A stretch of 64,000 bases of DNA. Source: Ptiloglossa arizonensis (taxonomy: Eukaryota; Arthropoda; Insecta; Hymenoptera; Colletidae). Position numbers and translations under genes: made by a program. The stretch covers positions 1-64,000 of the forward strand of contig NW_027479550.1 of assembly GCF_051014685.1 (NCBI RefSeq), written 5' to 3'. Shown here in pieces: positions 47,891 through 59,800 of this stretch (its first letter is position 1; each line of letters begins with the position of its first letter). The notes under the pieces were generated by a model that saw nothing but the letters and a program-made list of their open reading frames with translations, was not told where the DNA came from and made no database searches.

Positions 47891-50800
47891 GAAAAATAGA
47901 AAAACCGTTGTAATCGGGCGAGTTTCTACTTTCAGATGCAACAGGAATTTTTGGGTTAGGTCAATCCGTTCGCGAGATATGGGAGTTTGAAGCTAAGAAA
48001 TGGTTGAGAAGACAACAAATTTTTCGCACTTCTGCTGCTCCAAACGCTTAATCAGAATGGCCTAGGGAAAAAATACACATACCGTTACAATCGGGCGAGT
48101 TTCTACTTTCAGATGCAATAGGAATTTTTGGGTTAGGTCAATCCGTTCGCGAGATATGGGTGTTTGAAGCCAAGAAATGGTTGAGAAGGCAAAAAATTTT
48201 TCGCAATTCTGCTGCTCCAAACGCTTAACCAGAATGGCCTAGGGAAAAATTACACATACCGTTGTAATCGGGCGAGTTTCTACTTTCAGATGCAATAGGA
48301 ATTTTTGGGTTAGGTCAATCCGTTCGCGAGATATGGGAGTTTGAAGCTAAGAAATGGTTGAGAAGACAACAAATTTTTCGCACTTCTGCTGCTCCAAACG
48401 CTTAACCAGAATGGCCTAGGGAAAAAATAGAAAAACCGTTGTAATCGGGCGAGTTTCTACTTTCAGATGCAACAGGAATTTTTGGGTTAGGTCAATCCGT
48501 TCGCGAGATATGGGAGTTTGAAGCTAAGAAATGGTAGAGAAGGCAAAAAATTTTTCGCAATTCTGCTGCTCCAAACTCTTAACCAGAATGGCCTAGGGAA
48601 AAAATACACATACCGTTACAATCGGGCGAGTTTCTACTTTCAGATGCAAGAGGAATTTTTGGGTTAGGTCAATCCGTTCGCGAGATATGGGAGTTTGAAA
48701 CCAAGAAATGGTTGAGAAGGCAAAAAATTTTTCGCAATTCTGCTGCTCCAAACGCTTAACCAGAATGGCCTAGGGAAAAAATACACATATCGTTGTAATC
48801 GGGCGAGTTTCTACCATCAGATGCAATAGGAATTTTTGGGTTAGGTCAATCCTTTCGCGAGATATGGGAGTTTGAAGCCAAGAAATGGTAGAGAAGGCAA
48901 AAAATTTTTCACAATTCTGCTGCTCCAAAAGCTTAAGCAGAATGGCCTAGGGAGAAAATACACATATCGTTGTAATCGGGCGATGTTCTACTTTCAGATG
49001 CAATAGGAATTTTTGGGTTAGCTCAATCCGTTCGCGAGATATGGGAGTTTGAAGCCAAAAAATGCTAGAGAAGGCAAAAAATTTTTCGCAATTCTGCTGC
49101 TCCAAACGCTTAACCAGAATGGCCTAGGGAAAAAATACACATACCGTTGTAATCGGGCGAGTTTCTACTTTCAGATGCAATAGGAATTTTTGGGTTAGGT
49201 CAATCCGTTCGCGAGATATGGGAGTTTGAAGCTAAGAAATGGTAGAGAAGGCAAAAAATTTTTCGCAATTCTGCTGCTCCAAACTCTTAACCAGAATGGC
49301 CTAGGGAAAAAATACACATACCGTTGTAATCGGGCGAGTTTCTACCTTCAGATGCAATAGGAATTTTTGGGTTGGGTCATTCCGTTCGCGAGATATGGGA
49401 GTTTGAAGCCAAGAAATGGTAGAGAAGGCAAAAAATTTTTCACAATTCTGCTGCTCCAAAAGCTTAACCAGAATGGCCTAGGGAAAAAATACACTTACCG
49501 TTGTAATCGGGCGAGTTTCTACTTTCAGATGCAATAGGAATATTTGGGTTAGGTCAATCCGTTCGCGAGATATGGGACTTTGAAGCCAAGAAATGGTTGA
49601 GAAGGCAAAAAATTTTTCGCAATTCTGCTGCTCCAAACTCTTAACCAGAATGGCCTAGGGAAAAAATACACATACCGTTGTAATCGGGCGAGTTTCTACC
49701 TTCAGATGCAATAGGAATTTTTGGGTTGGGTCATTCCGTTCGCGAGATATGGGAGTTTGAAGCCAAGAAATGGTAGAGAAGGCAAAAAATTTTTCACAAT
49801 TCTGCTGCTCCAAAAGCTTAACCAGAATGGCCTAGGGAAAAAATACACTTACCGTTGTAATCGGGCGAGTTTCTACTTTCAGATGCAATAGGAATATTTG
49901 GGTTAGGTCAATCCGTTCGCGAGATATGGGACTTTGAAGCCAAGAAATGGTTGAGAAGGCAAAAAATTTTTCGCAATTCTGCTGCTCCAAACGCTTAACC
50001 AGAATGACCTAGGGAAAAAATACACATACCGTTGTAATCGGGCGAGTTTCTACTTTCAGATGCAATAGGAATTTTTGGGTTAGTTCAATCCGTTCGCGAG
50101 ATATGGGACTTTGAAGCCAAGAAATGGTTGAGAAGACAACAAATTTTTCGCACTTCTGCTGCTCCAAACGCTTAACCAGAATGGCCTAGGGAAAAAATAC
50201 ACATACCGTTGTAATCGGGCGAGTTTCTACCTTCAGATGCAATAGGAATTTTTGGGTTAGGTCAATCCGTTCGCGAGATATGGGAGTTTGAAGCCAAGAA
50301 ATGGTAGAGAGGGCAAAAAATTTTTCACAATTCTGCAGCTCCAAACGCTTAACCAGAATGGCCTAGGGAAAAAATACACATAACGTTGTAATCGGGCGAG
50401 TTTCTACTTTCAGATGCAATAGGAATTTTTGGGTCAGGTCAATCCGTTCGCGAGATATGGGAGTTTGAAGCCAAGAAATGGTAGAGAAGGCAAAAAATTT
50501 TTCACAATTCTGCTGCTCCAAAAGCTTAACCAGAATGGCCTAGGGAAAAAATACACATACCTTTGTAATCGGGCGAGTTTCTACTTTCAGATGCAATAGG
50601 AATTTTTGGGTTAGGTCAATCCGTTCGCGAGATATGGGAGTTTGAAGCCAAGAAATGGTAGAGAAGGCAAAAAATTTTTCACAATTCTGCTGCTCCAAAC
50701 GCTTAACCAGAATGGCTTAGGGAAGAAATAGAAAAACCGTTGTAATCGGGCGAGTTTCTACTTTCAGATGCAACAGGAATTTTTGGGTTAGGTCAATCCG

Positions 50801-53800
50801 TTCGCGAGATATGGGAGTTTGAAGCTAAGAAATGGTTGAGAAGACAACAAATTTTTCGCACTTCTGCTGCTCCAAACGCTTAACCAGAATGGCCTAGGGA
50901 AAAAATACACATATCGTTGTAATCGGGCGAGTTTCTACCATCAGATTCAATAGGAATATTTGGGTTAGGTCAATCCTTTCGCGAGATATGGGAGTTTGAA
51001 GCCAAGAAATGGTAGAGAAGGCAAAAAATTTTTCACATTTCTGCTGCTCCAAAAGCTTAACCAGAATGGCCTAGGGAAAAAATACACATACCGTTGTAAT
51101 CGGGCGAGTTTCTACTTTCAGATGCAATAGGAATTTTTGGGTTAGGTCAATCCGTTCGCGAGATATGGGACTTTTAAGCCAAGAAATGGTTGAGAAGGCA
51201 AAAAATTTTTCGCAATTCTGCTGCTCCAAACGCTTAACCAGAATGGCCTAGGGAAAAATTACACATACCGTTGTAATCGGGCGAGTTTCTACTTTCAGAT
51301 GCAATAGGAATTTTTGGGTTAGGTCAATCCGTTCGCGAGATATGGGAGTTTGAAGCCAAGAAATGGTAGAGAAGGCAAAAAATTTTTCACAATTCTGCTG
51401 CTCCAAACGCTTAACCAGAATGGCCTAGGGAAAAAGTAGAAAAACCGTTGTAATCGGGCGAGTTTCTACTTTCAGATGCAACAGGAATTTTTGGGTTAGG
51501 TCAATCCGTTCGCGAGATATGGGAGTTTGAAGCTAAGAAATGGTTGAGCAGACAACAAATTTTTCGCACTTCTGCTGCTCCAAACGCTTAACCAGAATGG
51601 CATAGGGAAAAAATACACATACCGTTATAATCGGGCGATGTTCTACTTTCAGATGCAATAGGAATTTTTGGGTTAGCTCAATCCGTTCGCGAGATATGGG
51701 AGTTTGAAGCCAAAAAATGCTAGAGAAGGCAAAAAATTTTTCGCAATTCTGCTGCTCCAAACGCTTAACCAGAATGGCCTAGGGAAAAAATACACATACC
51801 GTTGTAATCGGGCGAGTTTCTACCTTCAGATGCAATAGGAATTTTTGGGTTAGGTCAATCCGTTCGCGAGATATGGGAGTTTGAAGCCAAGAAATGGTTG
51901 AGAAGGCAAAAAATTTTTCGCAATTCTGCTGCTCCAAACGCTTAACCAGAATGGCCTAGGGAAAAAGTAGAAAAACCGTTGTAATCGGGCGAGTTTCTAC
52001 TTTCAGATGCAACAGGAATTTTTGGGTTAGGTCAATCCGTTCGCGAGATATGGGAGTTTGAAGCTAAGAAATGGTTGAGCAGACAACAAATTTTTCGCAC
52101 TTCTGCTGCTCCAAACGCTTAACCAGAATGGCATAGGGAAAAAATACACATACCGTTATAATCGGGCGATGTTCTACTTTCAGATGCAATAGGAATTTTT
52201 GGGTTAGCTCAATCCGTTCGCGAGATATGGGAGTTTGAAGCCAAGAAATGGTAGAGAAGGCAAAAAATTTTTCACAATTCTGCTGCTCCAAAAGCTTAAC
52301 AAGAATGGCCTAGGGAAAAAATATACATACCGTTATAATCGGGCGAGTTTCTACTTTCAGATGCAATAGGAATTTTTGGGTTAGCTCAATCCGTTCGCGA
52401 GATATGGGAATTTGAAGCCAAAAAATGCTAGAGAAGGCAAAAAATTTTTCGCAATTCTGCTGCTCCAAACGCTTAACCAGAATGGCCTAGGGAAAAAATA
52501 CACATACCGTTGTAATCGGGCGAGTTTCTACCTTTAGATGCAATAGGAATTTTTGGGTTAGGTCAATCCGTTCGCGAGATATGGGAGTTTGAAGCCAAGA
52601 AATGGTTGAGAAGGCAAAAAATTTTTTGCAATTCTGCTGCTCCAAACGCTTAACCAGAATGGCCTAGGGAAAAAATACACATATCGTTGTAATCGGGCGA
52701 GTTTCTACCTTCAGATGCAATAGGAATTTTTGGGTTAGGTCAATCCGTTCGCGAGATATGGGAGTTTGAAGCCAAGAAATGGTAGAGAAGGCAAAAAATT
52801 TTTCACAATTCTGCTGCTCCAAAAGCTTAACAAGAATGGCCTAGGGAAAAAATATACATACCGTTATAATCGGGCGAGTTTCTACTTTCAGATGCAATAG
52901 GAATTTTTGGGTTAGGTCAATCCGTTCGCGAGATATGGGAGTTTGAAGCCAAAAAATGGTAGAGAAGGCAAAAAATTTTTCGCAATTCTGCTGCTCCAAA
53001 CGCTTAACCAGAATGGCCTAGGGAAAAAATACACATACCGTTGTAATCGGGCGAGTTTCTACCTTCAGATGCAATAGGAATTTTTGGGTTAGGTCAATCC
53101 GTTCGCGAGAAATGGGAGTTTGAAGCCAAGAAATGGTAGAGAAGGCAAAAAATTTTTCACAATTCTGCTGCTCCAAACGCTTAACCAGAATGGCCTAGGG
53201 AAAAAATAGAAAAACCGTTGTAATCGGGCGAGTTTCTACTTTCAGATGCAACAGGAATTTTTGGGTTAGGTCAATCCGTTCGCGAGATATGGGAGTTTGA
53301 AGCTAAGAAATGGTAGAGAAGGCAAAAAATTTTTCGCAATTCTGCTGCTCCAAACGCTTAACCAGAATGGCCTAGGGAAAAAATACACATATCGTTGTAA
53401 TCGGGCGTGTTTCTACCTTCAGATGCAATAGGAATTTTTGGGTTAGGTCAATCCGTTCGCGAGATATGGGAGTTTGAAGCCAAGAAATAGTAGAGAAGGC
53501 AAAAAATTTTTCACAATTCTGCTGCTCCAAAAGCTTAACCAGAATGGCCTAGGGAAAAAATATACATACCGTTATAATCGGACGAGTTTCTACTTTCAGA
53601 TGCAACAGGAATTTTTGGGTTAGGTCAATCCGTTCGCGAGATATGGGAGTTTGAAGCTAAGAAATGGTTGAGAAGACAACAAATTTTTCGCACTTCTGCT
53701 GCTCCAAACGCTTAACCAGAATGGCCTAGGGAAAAATAGAAATACCGTTGTAATCGGGCGAGTTTCTACTTTCAGATGCAACAGGAATTTTTGGGTTAGG

Positions 53801-56800
53801 TCAATCCGTTCGCGAGATATGGGAGTTTGAAGCTAAGAAATGGTTGAGAAGACAACAAATTTTTCGCACCTCTGCTGCTCCAAACGCTTAACCAGAATGG
53901 CCTAGGGAAAAATAGAAAAACCGTTGTAATCGGGCGAGTTTCTACTTTCAGATGCAACAGGAATTTTTGGGTTAGGTCAATCCGTTCGCGAGATATGGGA
54001 GTTTGAAGCTAAGAAATGGTTGAGAAGACAACAAATTTTTCGCACTTCTGCTGCTCCAAACGCTTAACCAGAATGGCCTAGGGAAAAATTACACATACCG
54101 TTGTAATCGGGCGAGTTTCTACTTTCAGATGCAATAGGAATTTTTGGGTTAGGTCAATCCGTTCGCGAGATATGGGAGTTTGAAGCTAAGAAATGGTTGA
54201 GAAGACAACAAATTTTTCGCACTTCTGCTGCTCCAAACGCTTAACCAGAATGGCCTAGGGAAAAAATAGAAAAACCGTTGTAATCGGGCGAGTTTCTACT
54301 TTCAGATGCAACAGGAATTTTTGGGTTAGGTCAATCCGTTCGCGAGATATGGGAGTTTGAAGCTAAGAAATGGTAGAGAAGGCAAAAAATTTTTCGCAAT
54401 TCTGCTGCTCCAAACTCTTAACCAGAATGGCCTAGGGAAAAAATACACATACCGTTACAATCGGGCGAGTTTCTACTTTCAGATGCAAGAGGAATTTTTG
54501 GGTTAGGTCAATCCGTTCGCGAGATATGGGAGTTTGAAACCAAGAAATGGTTGAGAAGGCAAAAAATTTTTCGCAATTCTGCTGCTCCAAACGCTTAACC
54601 AGAATGGCCTAGGGAAAAAATACACATATCGTTGTAATCGGGCGAGTTTCTACCATCAGATGCAATAGGAATTTTTGGGTTAGGTCAATCCTTTCGCGAG
54701 ATATGGGAGTTTGAAGCCAAGAAATGGTAGAGAAGGCAAAAAATTTTTCACAATTCTGCTGCTCCAAAAGCTTAAGCTGAATGGCCTAGGGAGAAAATAC
54801 ACATATCGTTGTAATCGGGCGAGTTTCTACTTTCAGATGCAATAGGAATTTTTGGGTTAGGTCAATCCGTTCGCGAGATATGGGAGTTTGAAGCTAAGAA
54901 ACGGTTGAGAAGACAACAAATTTTTCGCACTTCTGCTGCTCCAAACGCTTAACCAGAATGGCCTAGGGAAAAAATAGAAAAACCGTTGTAATCGGGCGAG
55001 TTTCTACTTTCAGATGCAACAGGAATTTTTGGGTTAGGTCAATCCGTTCGCGAGATATGGGAGTTTGAAGCTAAGAAATGGTAGAGAAGGCAAAAAATTT
55101 TTCGCAATTCTGCTGCTCCAAACTCTTAACCAGAATGGCCTAGGGAAAATATACACATACCGTTGTAATCGGGCGAGTTTCTACCTTCAGATGCAATAGG
55201 AATTTTTGGGTTGGGTCATTCCGTTCGCGAGATATGGGAGTTTGAAGCCAAGAAATGGTAGAGAAGGCAAAAAATTTTTCACAATTCTGCTGCTCCAAAA
55301 GCTTAACCAGAATGGCCTAGGGAAAAAATACACTTACCGTTGTAATCGGGCGAGTTTCTACTTTCAGATGCAATAGGAATATTTGGGTTAGGTCATTCCG
55401 TTCGCGAGATATGGGAGTTTGAAGCCAAGAAATGGTAGAGAAGGCAAAAAATTTTTCACAATTCTGCTGCTCCAAAAGCTTAACCAGAATGGCCTAGGGA
55501 AAAAATACACTTACCGTTGTAATCGGGCGAGTTTCTACTTTCAGATGCAATAGGAATATTTGGGTTAGGTCAATCCGTTCGCGAGATATGGGACTTTGAA
55601 GCCAAGAAATGGTTGAGAAGGCAAAAAATTTTTCGCAATTCTGCTGCTCCAAACTCTTAACCAGAATGGCCTAGGGAAAAAATACACATACCGTTGTAAT
55701 CGGGCGAGTTTCTACCTTCAGATGCAATAGGAATTTTTGGGTTGGGTCATTCCGTTCGCGAGATATGGGAGTTTGAAGCCAAGAAATGGTAGAGAAGGCA
55801 AAAAATTTTTCACAATTCTGCTGCTCCAAAAGCTTAACCAGAATGGCCTAGGGAAAAAATACACTTACCGTTGTAATCGGGCGAGTTTCTACTTTCAGAT
55901 GCAATAGGAATATTTGGGTTAGGTCAATCCGTTCGCGAGATATGGGACTTTGAAGCCAAGAAATGGTTGAGAAGGCAAAAAATTTTTTGCAATTCTGCTG
56001 CTCCAAACGCTTAACCAGAATGACCTAGGGAAAAAATACACATACCGTTGTAATCGGGCGAGTTTCTACTTTCAGATGCAATAGGAATTTTTGGGTTAGT
56101 TCAATCCGTTCGCGAGATATGGGACTTTGAAGCCAAGAAATGGTTGAGAAGACAACAAATTTTTCGCACTTCTGCTGCTCCAAACGCTTAACCAGAATGG
56201 CCTAGGGAAAAAATACACATACCGTTGTAATCGGGCGAGTTTCTACCTTCAGATGCAATAGGAATTTTTGGGTTAGGTCAATCCGTTCGCGAGATATGGG
56301 AGTTTGAAGCCAAGAAATGGTAGAGAGGGCAAAAAATTTTTCACAATTCTGCAGCTCCAAACGCTTAACCAGAATGGCCTAGGGAAAAAATACACATAAC
56401 GTTGTAATCGGGCGAGTTTCTACTTTCAGATGCAATAGGAATTTTTGGGTCAGGTCAATCCGTTCGCGAGATATGGGAGTTTGAAGCCAAGAAATGGTAG
56501 AGAAGGCAAAAAATTTTTCACAATTCTGCTGCTCCAAAAGCTTAACCAGAATGGCCTAGGGAAAAAATACACATACCTTTGTAATCGGGCGAGTTTCTAC
56601 TTTCAGATGCAATAGGAATTTTTGGGTTAGGTCAATCCGTTCGCGAGATATGGGAGTTTGAAGCCAAGAAATGGTAGAGAAGGCAAAAAATTTTTCACAA
56701 TTCTGCTGCTCCAAACGCTTAACCAGAATGGCTTAGGGAAGAAATAGAAAAACCGTTGTAATCGGGCGAGTTTCTACTTTCAGATGCAACAGGAATTTTT

Positions 56801-59800
56801 GGGTTAGGTCAATCCGTTCGCGAGATATGGGAGTTTGAAGCTAAGAAATGGTTGAGAAGACAACAAATTTTTCGCACTTCTGCTGCTCCAAACGCTTAAC
56901 CAGAATGGCCTAGGGAAAAAATACACATATCGTTGTAATCGGGCGAGTTTCTACCATCAGATTCAATAGGAATATTTGGGTTAGGTCAATCCTTTCGCGA
57001 GATATGGGAGTTTGAAGCCAAGAAATGGTAGAGAAGGCAAAAAATTTTTCACATTTCTGCTGCTCCAAAAGCTTAACCAGAATGGCCTAGGGAAAAAATA
57101 CACATACCGTTGTAATCGGGCGAGTTTCTACTTTCAGATGCAATAGGAATTTTTGGGTTAGGTCAATCCGTTCGCGAGATATGGGACTTTTAAGCCAAGA
57201 AATGGTTGAGAAGGCAAAAAATTTTTCGCAATTCTGCTGCTCCAAACGCTTAACCAGAATGGCCTAGGGAAAAATTACACATACCGTTGTAATCGGGCGA
57301 GTTTCTACTTTCAGATGCAATAGGAATTTTTGGGTTAGGTCAATCCGTTCGCGAGATATGGGAGTTTGAAGCCAAGAAATGGTAGAGAAGGCAAAAAATT
57401 TTTCACAATTCTGCTGCTCCAAACGCTTAACCAGAATGGCCTAGGGAAAAAGTAGAAAAACCGTTGTAATCGGGCGAGTTTCTACTTTCAGATGCAACAG
57501 GAATTTTTGGGTTAGGTCAATCCGTTCGCGAGATATGGGAGTTTGAAGCTAAGAAATGGTTGAGCAGACAACAAATTTTTCGCACTTCTGCTGCTCCAAA
57601 CGCTTAACCAGAATGGCATAGGGAAAAAATACACATACCGTTATAATCGGGCGATGTTCTACTTTCAGATGCAATAGGAATTTTTGGGTTAGCTCAATCC
57701 GTTCGCGAGATATGGGAGTTTGAAGCCAAAAAATGCTAGAGAAGGCAAAAAATTTTTCGCAATTCTGCTGCTCCAAACGCTTAACCAGAATGGCCTAGGG
57801 AAAAAATACACATACCGTTGTAATCGGGCGAGTTTCTACCTTCAGATGCAATAGGAATTTTTGGGTTAGGTCAATCCGTTCGCGAGATATGGGAGTTTGA
57901 AGCCAAGAAATGGTTGAGAAGGCAAAAAATTTTTCGCAATTCTGCTGCTCCAAACGCTTAACCAGAATGGCCTAGGGAAAAAATACACATATCGTTGTAA
58001 TCGGGCGAGTTTCTACCTTCAGATGCAATAGGAATTTTTGGATTAGGTCAATCCGTTCGCGAGATATGGGAGTTTGAAGCCAAGAAATGGTAGAGAAGGC
58101 AAAAAATTTTTCACAATTCTGCTGCTCCAAAAGCTTAACAAGAATGGCCTAGGGAAAAAATATACATACCGTTATAATCGGGCGAGTTTCTACTTTCAGA
58201 TGCAATAGGAATTTTTGGGTTAGCTCAATCCGTTCGCGAGATATGGGAATTTGAAGCCAAAAAATGCTAGAGAAGGCAAAAAATTTTTCGCAATTCTGCT
58301 GCTCCAAACGCTTAACCAGAATGGCCTAGGGAAAAAATACACATACCGTTGTAATCGGGCGAGTTTCTACCTTTAGATGCAATAGGAATTTTTGGGTTAG
58401 GTCAATCCGTTCGCGAGATATGGGAGTTTGAAGCCAAGAAATGGTTGAGAAGGCAAAAAATTTTTTGCAATTCTGCTGCTCCAAACGCTTAACCAGAATG
58501 GCCTAGGGAAAAAATACACATATCGTTGTAATCGGGCGAGTTTCTACCTTCAGATGCAATAGGAATTTTTGGGTTAGGTCAATCCGTTCGCGAGATATGG
58601 GAGTTTGAAGCCAAGAAATGGTAGAGAAGGCAAAAAATTTTTCACAATTCTGCTGCTCCAAAAGCTTAACAAGAATGGCCTAGGGAAAAAATATACATAC
58701 CGTTATAATCGGGCGAGTTTCTACTTTCAGATGCAATAGGAATTTTTGGGTTAGGTCAATCCGTTCGCGAGATATGGGAGTTTGAAGCCAAAAAATGGTA
58801 GAGAAGGCAAAAAATTTTTCGCAATTCTGCTGCTCCAAACGCTTAACCAGAATGGCCTAGGGAAAAAATACACATACCGTTGTAATCGGGCGAGTTTCTA
58901 CCTTCAGATGCAATAGGAATTTTTGGGTTAGGTCAATCCGTTCGCGAGAAATGGGAGTTTGAAGCCAAGAAATGGTAGAGAAGGCAAAAAATTTTTCACA
59001 ATTCTGCTGCTCCAAACGCTTAACCAGAATGGCCTAGGGAAAAAATAGAAAAACCGTTGTAATCGGGCGAGTTTCTACTTTCAGATGCAACAGGAATTTT
59101 TGGGTTAGGTCAATCCGTTCGCGAGATATGGGAGTTTGAAGCTAAGAAATGGTAGAGAAGGCAAAAAATTTTTCGCAATTCTGCTGCTCCAAACGCTTAA
59201 CCAGAATGGCCTAGGGAAAAAATACACATATCGTTGTAATCGGGCGTGTTTCTACCTTCAGATGCAATAGGAATTTTTGGGTTAGGTCAATCCGTTCGCG
59301 AGATATGGGAGTTTGAAGCCAAGAAATAGTAGAGAAGGCAAAAAATTTTTCACAATTCTGCTGCTCCAAAAGCTTAACCAGAATGGCCTAGGGAAAAAAT
59401 ATACATACCGTTATAATCGGACGAGTTTCTACTTTCAGATGCAACAGGAATTTTTGGGTTAGGTCAATCCGTTCGCGAGATATGGGAGTTTGAAGCTAAG
59501 AAATGGTTGAGAAGACAACAAATTTTTCGCACTTCTGCTGCTCCAAACGCTTAACCAGAATGGCCTAGGGAAAAATAGAAATACCGTTGTAATCGGGCGA
59601 GTTTCTACTTTCAGATGCAACAGGAATTTTTGGGTTAGGTCAATCCGTTCGCGAGATATGGGAGTTTGAAGCTAAGAAATGGTTGAGAAGACAACAAATT
59701 TTTCGCACCTCTGCTGCTCCAAACGCTTAACCAGAATGGCCTAGGGAAAAATAGAAAAACCGTTGTAATCGGGCGAGTTTCTACTTTCAGATGCAACAGG

